Part shown: piece by piece, positions 1 to 11,349 of the stretch
How the letters are laid out: the number at the start of each line of letters is the position of its first letter
Numbering within the stretch: the first letter of the stretch is position 1
NCBI RefSeq assembly: GCF_009727055.1
Contig: NC_052359.1
Coordinates: forward strand, 19,780,167-19,844,166
Length of the DNA stretch: 64,000 nt
Source of the DNA: Benincasa hispida
Lineage: Eukaryota; Streptophyta; Magnoliopsida; Cucurbitales; Cucurbitaceae
Reading direction: 5' to 3'
Translations under genes and position numbers: made by a program
The notes under the pieces: model-generated
What the model saw: the letters and a program-made list of their open reading frames with translations, nothing else
What the model was told of the DNA's origin: nothing
The model's database searches: none

Positions 1-194
1 GGCCTTTACAATTAAAACTTTGTAATACTGAAAGCATTAACAAAAAGGCAATTTAAACCCGAAACATTCATCAAAATTCATCCACAAATGTCGAAAACGG
101 TTAACTACAAATGCAAAAACCCACCGCGACTATAAAAACCGTTCGATTCAGATCTGTAATTTGGAATATTAGAGAACCTAGCTCTGATACCAAT
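1..194 (-). mobile_element. Copia leader end with primer binding site (partial, enters from the left)
   Basis: This is the PBS-proximal end of an untranslated Copia leader read on the minus strand. Plus-strand 181-192 reads GCTCTGATACCA, the complement of a tRNA-iMet primer site, and is followed two bases later by an LTR edge (TGAAGG). The sequence resembles 4330-4516, which has the same leader end in front of the next LTR. The rest of this unit lies outside the window. Confidence 0.75.
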
Positions 195-719
195 TGAAGG
201 AAATCGGAATCGAGATTTCCATGAGCAATGGAACAAGACTATTCCAAATTACAATCATGAATCAATAAAACATTTACAGTCGACTTCAAACAAACAATTA
301 TGCTATTCATACAGAAATTACAACATGTAAAATACAAATGCATAAAAAGAAAACTCTATGCACAATAGCAGAAGCATCTCCATGCTCCGATGCATGACCA
401 CTCGAACAACAGCGACCACGAACACTCGATCTACATGACCGCAACACTGCAACGAACACCGCATGAACACTTCGCGCTCATTCTCAACAATCTCCTCGGT
501 CACGAACTCTTCTGCAACACGAACGACCTCCACAATAACACAAACAAACTCCAGAAAACCTCGATGGTGTCGAGTTGAGTCTGACACCACCAACAAGGCA
601 ACCTTGATCTTCTCGGTGTGAGAATCCAGAGGGTGGGCTCTGTTCGGACTTGGTATGAGGCAGATGAAGGGAGGAAAGAATGATTGCGTACATGACTGGG
701 CAGGTGGGAGATGGCAGAG

Positions 720-950
720 ACCTATCGTATAGGTCGATGCCCAATCGTTTAGATAAAACTATACGATCATCTAGCAAAAGCTATGCGATTGTTTAGCTCA
801 ATCGTTTAGCTCGGTCTGTCGCGTACAGATTCTACACGATCGTATACCTTGGGCCATCAATCGTCTAGCAAAGCTATACGATTGTTTAGTAAACACTGCA
901 CAATTGTTTAGCTCGCACCTGCACGAACGTTTAGCTCGCCCAGCCGTTGT
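720..950. repeat. CGATCGTTTAG-like degenerate array in LTR-a
   Basis: Many copies of variants of CGATCGTTTAG, CGATCGTATA and ATTGTTTAG lie head to tail with irregular spacing and both orientations. The core CGATCG is palindromic. Equivalent arrays occur at the same place in the other family 1 LTRs (4975-5145, 38270-38600, 45483-45620, 54093-54240) and inside leaders (3690-4180, 46365-46865). Confidence 0.75.
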
Positions 951-1218
951 TTAGTAAATATGTATTTACTTGACGATTTCCATGAGTTTCTTTTTGCTAG
1001 AGAGAAACTCAAATTCCTTTTTAAACTTTTGTAAAACTTCTTTTCAAAATAGGAAACCACATTCCTTTTAAACTCACGGTTACATGATCCAATAACCACC
1101 CACTACTTTAGTTATTTAAAAGAAAAAGTATAAACTATCTAATAATTAATATTATTATAAATATAAATGATAACCAACTTATCATACTATATTTATAACC
1201 TATAGTTTTAATATTTCA

Positions 1219-1243
1219 NNNNNNNNNNNNNNNNNNNNNNNNN
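1219..1243. other. Assembly gap (25 N)
   Basis: There are 25 undetermined bases. The sequence right of the gap repeats the sequence left of it, so the true gap size may be zero or negative. Confidence 0.98.
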
Positions 1244-1250
1244 TTGTTCT

Positions 1251-1628
1251 TACACGATCGTATACCTTGGGCCATCAACGTCTAGCAAAGCATAGGATTG
1301 TTTAAGAACACTGCACAATGTTTAGCTCGCACCTGCACGAACGTTTAGCTCGCCCAGCGTTGTTTATAAATATGTATTTACTTGACGATTTCCATGAGTT
1401 TCTTTTGCTAGAGAGAAACTCAAATTCCTTTTTAAACTTTGTAAAACTTCTTTTTCAAAATAGAAACCACATTCCTTTAAACTCACGGTTACATGATCCA
1501 ATAACCACCCACTACTTTAGTTATTAAAAGAAAAAGTATAAACTATCTAATAAATTTAATATTATTATAAATAAAATGAAACCAACTCTATCATACTATA
1601 TTTATAACCTATAGTTTTAAATATTTCA
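1251..1628. repeat. Probable false duplication of 833-1218 beside the gap
   Basis: The stretch repeats 833-1218 almost base for base but loses single bases scattered through it, for example GTCTAGCAAAGCTATACG becoming GTCTAGCAAAGCATAGG and homopolymer runs shortened by one. No other family 1 LTR in the window carries this segment twice. The simplest reading is an unmerged contig overlap containing sequencing errors. Confidence 0.8.
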
Positions 1629-2832
1629 ACTCATGAAATATAATAAACCATAGTTCTTTTTTATTCCATGGTACTTAATGTAAATCTCATTTACATCAAT
1701 CCTCCACTAGATGTATCTTATAACATCTACCAATTATATCACATATAATCAAAAATACCTCTTTTCAATTTGAACATTCAAATCAACACCAAGAACTAAT
1801 CCTCAACAGAATCCAAGCTACCAAGGACTCATGGACCTGTAGATCCAAAGCTCTAATGATACGTGAATAACTGACTAAACTCTTTAGTACGGGATCCACC
1901 ATCCGTTAACTGCCAGCATTCCACTAAAAACTGACAACTGAACTTCTCTCACTACAGATATATTATATGTCCATCTAACAATCAGCGTACGACAACCCTT
2001 CACAGATAGCTCGTAATACAGCTGAGCCAATAACCGTTATGCCCTGTAGTTTACATCTCTCTCCTTAAGTACACTGATCCCTCTAATGAACATAAGTCAT
2101 AGTTCTTACTATTGACTGAGTTTCTCTTCCAATGAGAAGCTGTGGGCCACTAATGTTCAAGCCTCGGAATCAACCCTTAAGGGAGCAATCTCTCTACTTA
2201 TCCCTACTTCGGGAAAAGAGTGAATTCCATCTTGTGAATTGAGTTTCCAGCTCTTAGATCAGACAAGTCCCCAAAAAAGGTAGGCATGTTTGAGTTGGAA
2301 ATCTGGCCACTATCACCCATACTAATCAAAGAACCACCCTCAAAGGTAAGGAGTTCACAAAACACTCAGGATTGAGGCCTGTCACCTATGGTCCGTTTAG
2401 GTGAATGCAAGTCTCTAGTATCAACGATGTTATATATAGAGTCTAGTCATCTCGTGGTCCAGGTCTTATACAAACTCTTGTATAGGATACCCCGCTCACA
2501 TCTCCACACGAATGGTCAGTGATCTACCATCGTGTAGTAAGTTTATAACACTTGCAAACCTCTACAAAAGTAGGTCGTATCTGTAGTGTCCCAGGATCAG
2601 GTATCTGCCACCTTAATCCTTATACTACAGACCCAATTTATGTTATCACTTAAGGCATGATCCACTTGTATATCACATATACATGCTTAAGTTCACATAA
2701 GATAACCAAGGAGCTTTGTTTATTGGATATGAGTAAATGCAAGAATTAAATAACACTTATTTTATTCATTGAACAATGTGTATCTTTACAAAACAACGAG
2801 ACTCCGGGAGAATTAGGACACCAATCCCAATA

Positions 2833-4516
2833 ATTTCGTTTCCGCCAGCTTAAGTACCTCAGTCTAGACAGAACCCACCTTAGACAAAAGGTCCCTTATA
2901 GATAGATTTAATACAATTTTAATATTTTATGCCAATCAATTTAATCCTATTAAACCGATTTAAAAGATTAAACTTATGTTACTAATCCCATTAGATTCTT
3001 GAACTTAGGTCTATCTCAATCTAATTTTAAAAACTTTTTAAAACATGAGTTCGCCTAAGTTCGCATGCAACTCTTTCTTATCAATTTTAGTTCTAATTTC
3101 CATTATAACGCTTATAATAGAAACAACCAAAACCATCCACAACGTGAAGCAAACACATATAAGGCATTCATAACGCTTACAAATGAGCCTAAGTGTCATG
3201 CTCCATGCATTGTTCATGCATTGTTACTTTTATATAACACTTATACAACCAAGCAATGAACCAAGAAAACATGTTTCCATCTACCCTTATACTATAACTC
3301 TTATAATATAAAGATGATGCATGAATATGCTTACTACATGCATAAATATAACTCTTATATTTCATGATGCATGCACATACTTTCTTATAATTTCATCATG
3401 CCATATTATAATACTTATAATACATGATGCATGAATAATTGCACAACCTAAGGTGGGTTTTAAATCTATATGTCATACACTATGTCATATAAACCAACAT
3501 ACATCTCATGTATATCAAACAAAAGTTGATGAATCGGGATAATTAGCCTCAAAATCCTCAAAAACTAAAGCTAACTATTACAAATAGCAAAGAGTCTCCG
3601 GTTCAAACAGACGAATCAAGTCTTGAACCGTCCGGTCGAAGTTCGCGTCTCCTTGATCGTGTACCAAACTCGAGTGATTGCCTATACGAAAGAGTAAATG
3701 CTTTACTCAATTGTTTACCTACGCTTCCTGAGCTAAACGGTCGTTTAGCAACGATCGTGTACCTTTACTATGCGATAAAGCATGAGGCACGCAATCGTGC
3801 AGCACGCAACGCACAATGCAAGCCTTAAACGATCATCTAAACGACAATGATGTGGTGAAGCACAATCGTCTAAATGATAGCTGAGCCAGTGCGAGGTATC
3901 GCATACTGGGTGATCGTGTAGTTAGTGACTATGCGATGAAGCATGCTAACTACACGATCGTTTAGTGTCGGCGCCTTTTATTAAACAATGAGCATCAAAT
4001 GCTCCCACTCAATCGTTTACCTCTAGTGTTCAGGTGATCGAGCAACCACACTATAGAGCAAACACTTTACCCCATCATTTAGCATTAGCTAAATGATCAT
4101 TTAGTAAATACTACACGATCACGCAAAAAAATTTTGCACGATCGTTTAGCCAAATCCCAACGATCGTTTACCTTAGGCTACACGATATGACCAACTTCTG
4201 GTCTTCTTCCTTGATGAGATCTGTATCTCCATGCTTCAAAACTTCATCACAAATGACTCAACAAACTCAAACACTTTGAATTACAAACTCGATTACTTGT
4301 TAATTATGCCAAAAAACGCAAGGGCCCTTACAAATGAACACTTTGTAAATTCAAAGAAAGCTTTGAACAAAGGCAATAAACTCATAAACATTCATCAACA
4401 CCATCCACCAACACATTTAACCTTTAAACGCAATGCAGAAAACCCACCATGACTATAAAAGAATTTCAAAATAGAAGTGAAATTTGGAATATCAAAATAA
4501 CCTAGCTCTTATACCA
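2833..4516 (-). mobile_element. Copia leader joined directly to an LTR; gag and pol missing
   Basis: On the minus strand this runs from the PBS (plus-strand 4505-4516, GCTCTTATACCA, one base changed) through 1.7 kb of untranslated leader. It corresponds to about 46031-47683 of the plus-strand Copia: the stretch at 2840-2890 is the reverse complement of the one around 47636-47683. Immediately left is the edge of LTR-a, so the gag-proximal leader, all of gag-pol and the polypurine tract are absent. A CGATCG-type array lies at 3690-4180. No coding sequence is recognisable. Confidence 0.75.
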
Positions 4517-4518
4517 AT

Positions 4519-7500
4519 TGAAGGAAATTAGACATAAGGATTTAGATGAGCAGTGGAATGATCATTCCAAATTCCATTCGAAATTGAACATAAACAATTA
4601 CAGTCACAAAACGAAAACTAACAAGTCATGCAACAACTAGAAATTATAGCATGCTTTAAGATAATCAAGGGATAGAGTATCATACCTTTGAGGACTCATT
4701 CTTCAAATAACCTCGATCACGAACGCTTGATCAGTCTCCAAGACAGCAGTACACGAATGCTCGAACAACACGAGTACAACAAACACAATGATCACGAACC
4801 CAATGAACGACCTCCAAAACCTCAAACTCAATCGAGTTGAGTGAGGACACCACCAAAATGGTTACCTTGGTATTCTTGGTGTTAGAATTCAGGAGTTGTG
4901 GGCTCTGTATGATCTTGGTTAGAGGAAGAGACTGGAGGAACAACAATCATGTAGACGATTGAGCAAGTGGGAGATGACACAGTTTATCGTATAGATGATG
5001 TGCTCAATCGTGTAGAAGATGGCAGCCTATCGTATAGACAATTCCACGCGATCGTTTACTACAACCAGTTGAATGAACTATCGTATAGTGACACTCCACG
5101 ATCATTTAGTCTCTCTACTAGCTATCGTTTAGTGAAACCTTTCACTTGATAGCCTTGTCGTGAGTTTCTTTTCGAGTCAAGTATCTTCCCATTTTTTTTA
5201 GGAAAATATTTTTTCTTTTATCTCACGGTTACCATAAAACCATCAATAACCTCCCACTCAATTGGTTATTAGAGAAAAAGAGATAATTATCAAATAATTA
5301 ATATTATTGTAAATATATGTTGGCAATGTCCTAGAACTCACAGTTCGTGTTAAACATTCTATTTATCAATAAAATATTATTGAGTTATTTATTCAATAAA
5401 GTTGTTGATTTTGCATTCTATTATGAAAATCCAATAAACATATCCATGACTATAGTGTGAATACTTTAACTTTTTGTGGTGACATAAACAGGATCAAGTT
5501 AATAGTATATAGCCTAAATGGCCTAATAAGTATATGGATGAAATTAGGTATCTCATCCTAGTAACACTATTAGATGCGGCCCATTTTGTAGGTAATAAAA
5601 ATGATCTAATCTACAGATCATTCATGTAGAGACATGTGAGTGGAGGAATCCTATGCAATGAGTTTTCATATAGACTAGACCACGAAAATCGTCACTTTTC
5701 TTTATAACGACCGTTTACTATTAAAACTGACTATTTTATTTTAAGTAACCTAGGTTAACTCGATCTTAATCTTGGGCTAGCTATAAATTCTTGTTTGTTC
5801 AGGATTATCCTTTGATCTGCATGGGTGAGAGTAGTCCAACAACACTGCTCAATAATCATTCCATTTTGGAGATAAGATTGGATGAATAGCTGGGGACATA
5901 GCCCTAGAAGATGGAATTCACTCCTACCCGATTTAGGGTTAGCAGATAGGTTGTTCTCTTAAGTATTGATTCCAAGTCTTGAACAATCGGGGTCCCACCT
6001 TCTCTTGATAGAGATAGGACTTCATCATAGGTCTTATGAATCAAAATTATTTATTAGAGGGTCAGTAGGAACTTAAGGAATGAGATGTATTCACAAGGGT
6101 AAAACGGTGATCTTGACCCAGCTGTGATTACGAACAACCCTGTTGTTCAAGCTATTCTTGAGTCCCAATACTCATTCTAAAGCTCTAAGAGTATAATGGG
6201 GAAGATTTTTAGTGGTACACAGTAAGATTCAAAGAAGACAACAATTGAGAATCAAGATCTTGAAGAGTTTTACAAAGGTATGACTTCAAACCCTCTTATG
6301 TTAGATGAACATGCTTTAGTTTCTGCCAAAATTAATGAATTAGAGTGTTTATTGATCATTGTTGCTTCTGCTACATGCTGATATATTCTTACAATATATA
6401 TGATAACCAACTTACCATATTATATTTATAACCTATAGTTTTAATATTTCATCTTATGAAACATATAAATCATAGTTCTTTTTCTATTTTATTGTACTTA
6501 ATGTAAATCATATTTATATTAATCCTCCACTTGATGTATCTCATATATTACACTAATTATATCATATATAATTGAAATTCCTCTTGTCAATTTGAATATT
6601 TCAAATCAACCCCAAGAACTAATTCTCAACTTGAATCCATTGAGCTACCAAGGGGACCTTATGAACTTGTAGCTTGAAGCTCCAACGGTACGTGAATAAC
6701 TGACTAAACTCTTTAGTCACGAGATCCAGCATCCGTTAACTACCAGGTACATCACTAAAGACCGACAGCTGCACTCTCCTCACTATAAATATATTTTGTA
6801 TCTATATCAATCAATCAATAGTGTGATAACCCTTCACAGATCCCTCATAAGTACAGTTGGACCAATTTACCATTTTTCCCCTATAGTTACATCAAAATTT
6901 TTAAGTACCACTGATCCCAGTAATGAACATAAGTCATAGTCCTACTATGTCTGAGTCCTCTCTTCCAAAGAGAGGTTGTGGCCACTATGTTCAAGACTTG
7001 GAATCAACACTTAAGGGAGTAATCTACTTACCCCTACTTCGGGGAAGGAATGAATTCCATCTTGTGTAACTGAGTTCCTAACTCCCAAATCAGACAAATC
7101 CCCAAAAAGGTAGGCTTGTTGAGTTGGCAATCTGGCCACTCTCACCCATACTAATCAAAAGACCACCCTCAAAGGTAGGAATTCCCAAAACACTTAGGAT
7201 TAAGATCATGTCACATATGTTTTAGGTGAGATGTAAATCTCAAGTATCAACTGCGCTATATAAAGAGACGAATCATCTCGTGGTCCGGTCTTATACAAAC
7301 TCTTTGTATAGGACACCCTCGCTCGCATGTCTCCACATGAATGGTCAGGATCAACCATCTGTAGTAGTTCACAAACTTGCAAACCTCTACAAAACGGGTT
7401 GTATCCATAGTGTCATCAAGATCAGGTATCCCTCCTTAATCCTTATACTACAGACCTTTTTAGGTTGTCACTTAAGACATGATCCACTTGTATATCTCAT

Positions 7501-7643
7501 ATACATGCTTACAATAACCATGGGGCTTTGTTTATTGGATATAAGTAAATGCAAAATAAAATAACTCTTATTTTATTCATAACAATGTGTACAGTGTTTA
7601 CAAACTATGAGACTCCGGGAGAATTAGGACACCAATCCCAACA
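4519..7643 (-). mobile_element. Copia LTR, family 1 (LTR-b), split by a solo LTR
   Basis: The edges are TGAAGGAAATTAG on the left and CCAATCCCAACA on the right. It contains the CGATCG-type array (4975-5145) and the conserved hairpin TATACAAACTCTTTGTATA at 7292-7310. Removing the nested solo LTR at 5318-6393 and one target-site copy leaves about 2.04 kb, the family length. What follows on the right (from 7644) is not a polypurine tract, so this is the outer 5' LTR on the minus strand. Confidence 0.82.
5318..6393 (+). mobile_element. Solo LTR nested in LTR-b
   Basis: It starts TGTTGGCAATG and ends CTTACA, and is flanked by ATATA on both sides (5313-5317 and 6394-6398), a 5 bp target-site duplication. 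Removing it restores continuity with LTR-a (around 1150-1180). It is 1076 bp, without PBS, coding sequence or polypurine tract. It resembles the family 1 LTR in overall plan but is a distinct, shorter type. Confidence 0.82.
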
Positions 7644-8140
7644 ATATAGATCATAGATAAATCATTAATTGCTTAATGATTTTTTTCTTATGTTTTATGT
7701 TAGTGATACAATACTCATCAATGATGTAAGGTTTCAATGAATATAAAGCATTGACTACCTAATTAATTCCAAATGATTGATTTGGAAGAATTCAATATGT
7801 TTTTTACGTCCAAATGGAGATTTTAAGCACATAATGTTAACTTTATTTTAAATATCTCAACTTGATAAAATTGTTGTCAAATATTCGATCCAGAACTTCA
7901 AAACAACGAGAATGTATCATTCTCATATGAATAATGTAAGTTTTGCACATTTTTTTAGTTTCTTATTTTCTAAATAAATTCATTGGCAATTCAATTCTTC
8001 TTCTTACAGTGTATTTCTCAAAGGTGTTTTGTACCTTAGCGTAAAGGAGGTATAAATACAATATAAACAGACCAAAAGTCGAATCTAGAATAACTCTAAC
8101 GAACCTAAAATTTTTCTAACCAAAGAGACTAAGTATACAT
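7644..8140. other. AT-rich sequence, nothing recognised
   Basis: This is the flank between LTR-b and the next Copia remnant. Its right part (about 7990-8140) probably contains the minus-strand 3' LTR of that remnant, because a polypurine tract lies just to the right, but I could not define the LTR edges. Confidence 0.4.
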
Positions 8141-9697
8141 TCACACCCTCCCTCAAACTCAAGGTGGTAAAGTAGGAATCAACTTGAGTTTGTTAAGTAG
8201 TTGAAGGAAGCGCCAGGGGCCAAAGCTTTGTTGAAAATATCGGTTGGTTGCTCAATAGTAGAAATAGATCATAAAAGAAGAGTATTACTCAGGAAATGAT
8301 GACGAACAAAGTGACAATCATTTTCAATATGCTTGGTGTGCTCATGAAAAACATCATTGTGAGTAATCTGAATGGCACTACGATTATTGCAGTAAAGAAT
8401 AGTCGTAGATGGCTGAGGAACTCCCATATCAGCAAAAAGCTAGTGGAGCCATAATAACTATAATGTAGCATCAACTAAGGTACGATATTCTGACTCCGTT
8501 CTAAAATGAGAGACACACTCTATTTCTTACTACACCAAGTAATGAGAGTCATCGAGATATAAACAATAATCGAAGGTAGAGCGCCTGTCAGTAGGACCAT
8601 CAGCCTAATTAGCATCAGAGTAGCCAGATAATACCAGGGATCAATGTGAAGAGAACTGAAGTCCATGTCCTAAAGTACCCTTGACATAGCGAAGATTACA
8701 GAGAACATCCATAAAATGGATGGTCCGTGGGGCAACCATGAACTGACTAACAATGTGAACAGCATATGCAATGTCTGGACGAGTGACTATCAGATAAATA
8801 AGGCTACTAGTAAATTGATGATAGAAACTGGCATCCTCAAGTGAAACTCCATCAAATGGAGTCAAGAAGACATTAAGATCTAGTGGTGTTGGGACTGTAG
8901 TAGAGTCAAGTGATGCCTCAAAGAACCAATAGATCATAGGCATATTTCGCTTGAGATAACGAATAACCAACAGAGCTCATCGATACATCGAGACCAAGAA
9001 AGTAACTAAGTGAACCTAAATCTTTCATCTCAAAATGCATGTCAAGGTAGCGTTGCGGATCAAAAATAGCTTGAGGATCATCCCAGTAATAATCATATCA
9101 TCAACATAGAGAAGAAGAAGAACAATACCATGAGCCATTTGTCGAGAAAAGAGCGTTGTGTCATAAAGACTAGACGTATATCCAAGTTTAATGATGGTGG
9201 AACTGAACTTTGCAAACCAAGCGTGTGGGGCTTGCTTCAAACTATATAGTGCACGATGAAGGAGACACACTTTCTAGGATGGAGAAGAGACACTTGGTGG
9301 CGATTGCATGCATACTTCCTTTGATAAGGTCCCATTAAGGAAAGCATTCTTGATATCCATTTGAAAGAAAGGCCACTGTTTGGCTGTAACAACTGCTAAG
9401 AGAATCTGAACAGATGTCATTCCTGAGATGTTCAAGATCAGTGCTTCATAAGTTGTCTCTTCCATATTCTGCTTTTCAGCATCAGTGATGGCAGTGGGCA
9501 AGGTTTTAGGATCTTTAATTACTCTTAGAGCCTTTTGTGTCAGAAAGGCTTGAATTCTTTTCATCCACAGTTAGAAATCTCCACTCTCTATGAATTTCTC
9601 TACCTTATAACGTGCTAACTTCTGATTGATCTTGATAGGTTTCTTGGAGCTTCCTTGAAGCTGTCTTGGATGTCAAATTTGAGGCTCTGATACCAGT
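8141..9697 (-). mobile_element. Truncated Copia element with fused gag and RT
   Basis: Read on the minus strand: PBS (plus-strand 9684-9695, GCTCTGATACCA), a short gag start, reverse transcriptase, RNase H, then a polypurine tract (plus-strand CACCCTCCCTCAAAC near 8144-8160). The interior between PBS and polypurine tract is only about 1.5 kb, whereas a complete Copia interior is 4 kb or more. Protease, integrase and most of gag are missing. Its pol is a different lineage from the other Copia copies in the window. Confidence 0.85.
8200..9640 (-). pseudogene. Copia gag-RT-RNase H pseudogene with internal deletion
   Basis: The segment at 9274-9564 begins with a Copia gag N-terminus (KRIQAFLTQKALR) and changes within one open frame to the RT motif QMDIKNAFLNG. 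So an in-frame deletion removed the rest of gag, protease and integrase. The segment at 9025-9270 carries ALYSLKQAPHAWF and the catalytic YVDDMIITG. The segment at 8641-8970 carries the RT C-terminal part (LIYLIVTRPDIAYAV). RNase H remnants continue to about 8200 with stops. A stop lies shortly before the first open segment, and frameshifts separate the rest. It encodes no complete enzyme. Confidence 0.88.
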
Positions 9698-10340
9698 TGT
9701 TATAAAATTAGGTCTTTAAGCTACTTTTTGCTTCATATAAAGAGAGGCCCAACATGAAAATAAACTATTACCTGGCCAAAACTTAATTAGGTGGTAGGTG
9801 CCATTTATGAACCTTGTTGAGCCATTTACACATATTTGATCTCTCTCTCACGTTCAAAGTTCCCTCTACTTTCTCTCAGCCTGTTATTTGATTTTCTGAG
9901 ATAATCGATGAAGAAGATGAAGAAAATTCAAGCATGTAATTCAGAACATATATGGAGGAGAAGAAGATGGACACATTGATTATACTGGTTTGATCTTTGA
10001 AGATCTACATCCACTCTCAAGGTTTGAATCTTTCTTTTATTTCAAGCTTTCTTTCAGCTTGTCCCTGATTGAGTTACAAATTCACACTTACACTCACTCC
10101 TCTCACTGTGATGCATATAAATAGAGAAGTTTGTTTTTGTTGAAATAATAAATCTGAGAAATTAGTTTATTTGTTACAACTAACTTCTCTAACAAACATG
10201 TTTATTTCTTGTGTGAGGTGAACAAGGAGATGGAACTTCAGCTACTAGAGCTTCTATCATGAAGTAATATTTTTAGCTAATTTCTTTACAACTAATGAAG
10301 GTTTTTCATAAAGAAATATGGGAATGTGAAAGCTTTTATA
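9698..10340 (-). mobile_element. Probable 5' LTR region of the truncated Copia (right edge not found)
   Basis: The left edge TGTTATAAAATTAGG follows the PBS at the distance expected of an LTR. I could not find a matching partner LTR left of 8141 or a clear right edge, so the extent is a guess. No coding sequence is visible. Confidence 0.4.
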
Positions 10341-11025
10341 GGAAAAGGTAGTTAATAACCCATTGAGGTTTCAAAATTTTTAAAATTAAGAGATTGGAGG
10401 GATGCCCCAGGCCCGAGCAATAGTGCAAGACTTGGGCAACGCTTGAGGGCTCCCAGCAGCAAGCTACTGTGAGTGGTCCCTCCCCTAAAAAAAAAACTAA
10501 TATCATGTGAGCCAATAACCTTAAATTAGGATAAACCAAGACTTGGGAAATGAAAGCAAAATAGAATCGAAAGCAAGGTAAACCAAAGGACAAAATAGCA
10601 TTAAATTAGGACAAAACAGTCATAAACCCTAAAAACAAAAGGGTATTTTTCCAAATAGCCTCACACCCAAGTAGATTTTGATGGAACCAAAGGCACAAAC
10701 AGACCGAAAATTAAGATATGAGACGAACCCAATCGACGACAGCTGAAACGGACCTCACATACACTCCCACACGCCGACGTGTGAGCCTCGAGACATGAAG
10801 AACAGAACGTGACAGACAACAACAGCGATGCTCCTCTTAAGTTAGACGGTTTCAACAAAGAATCACTAGAACTCGATGACCTAAATGCAAACCCTAACTT
10901 TCTGTGAGTAGCGCAAACCTTAGCGTAGCTATAAACAAAAAACTAAAACCCTAGAGGAATTCTAATACTCTATACTTTATACTTTTGAAAAATATGCTCT
11001 TATTATTTATTCAGACTAAAAATAC

Positions 11026-11046
11026 ATATATATATATATATATATA
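11026..11046. repeat. (TA)n microsatellite
   Basis: An uninterrupted run of alternating T and A of about 20 bases. Confidence 0.9.
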
Positions 11047-11301
11047 GATAAGTAAGAAACCTAATCTAAGGGAATGTAAAATTATAATAAAGGACAATCA
11101 TACATAATAATAATAATAATATAAATACATATTATAACATAAAAGAGTGAAAATCGTCCCACCTCAATGCTTTATAGAAAAGAATGATACAAAATACATT
11201 GGATGCTTGTTCTCATAATAAATAAAGAAATGGACCTATAAAGTTGATTTGCATGTGAAACCTATGATCAAGCTTTACAAAAAGAGATAAATATGCTATA
11301 T

Positions 11302-11349
11302 TTTATTATTATTATTATAATTATTATTATTATTATTATTATTATTATT
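11302..11349. repeat. (ATT)n microsatellite
   Basis: About 48 bases of ATT trinucleotide repeat, with one interruption (ATAATT) near its middle. Confidence 0.9.

Larger units (their letters stand above)
195..2832 (-). mobile_element. Copia LTR, family 1 (LTR-a)
   Basis: The plus-strand edges are TGAAGGAAATC on the left and CCAATCCCAATA on the right, so on the minus strand the LTR starts near TATTGGGATTGG and ends CCTTCA. The body matches the LTRs at 4519-7643, 37933-40137, 44085-46030 and 52601-54621. An N gap and a likely false duplication (1219-1628) inflate its length; without them it is about 2.2 kb, normal for the family. The last base pair is changed from the expected ACA to ATA. It lies between two PBS-bearing leaders, so it sits in a tandem arrangement and not in one simple element. 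Confidence 0.8.

Noticed and set aside
181..192. tRNA-Met-like sequence GCTCTGATACCA here and at 9684 and 63116
   Set aside because: Only the 3' end complement is present, directly beside LTR edges; these are primer sites and not tRNA genes.
390..596. Short open frames in LTR-a on both strands
   Set aside because: They sit inside an LTR, overlap each other, and are not kept in the other copies of the LTR.
720..950. CRISPR-like look of the CGATCGTTTAG arrays
   Set aside because: Words are short, degenerate, in both orientations and irregularly spaced, in a plant retrotransposon LTR. There are no unique spacers of constant length.
10336..10858. Two minus-strand open frames in a GC-richer stretch
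   Set aside because: They match no protein I recognise, lie in different frames without splice evidence, and look like repeat-derived sequence.
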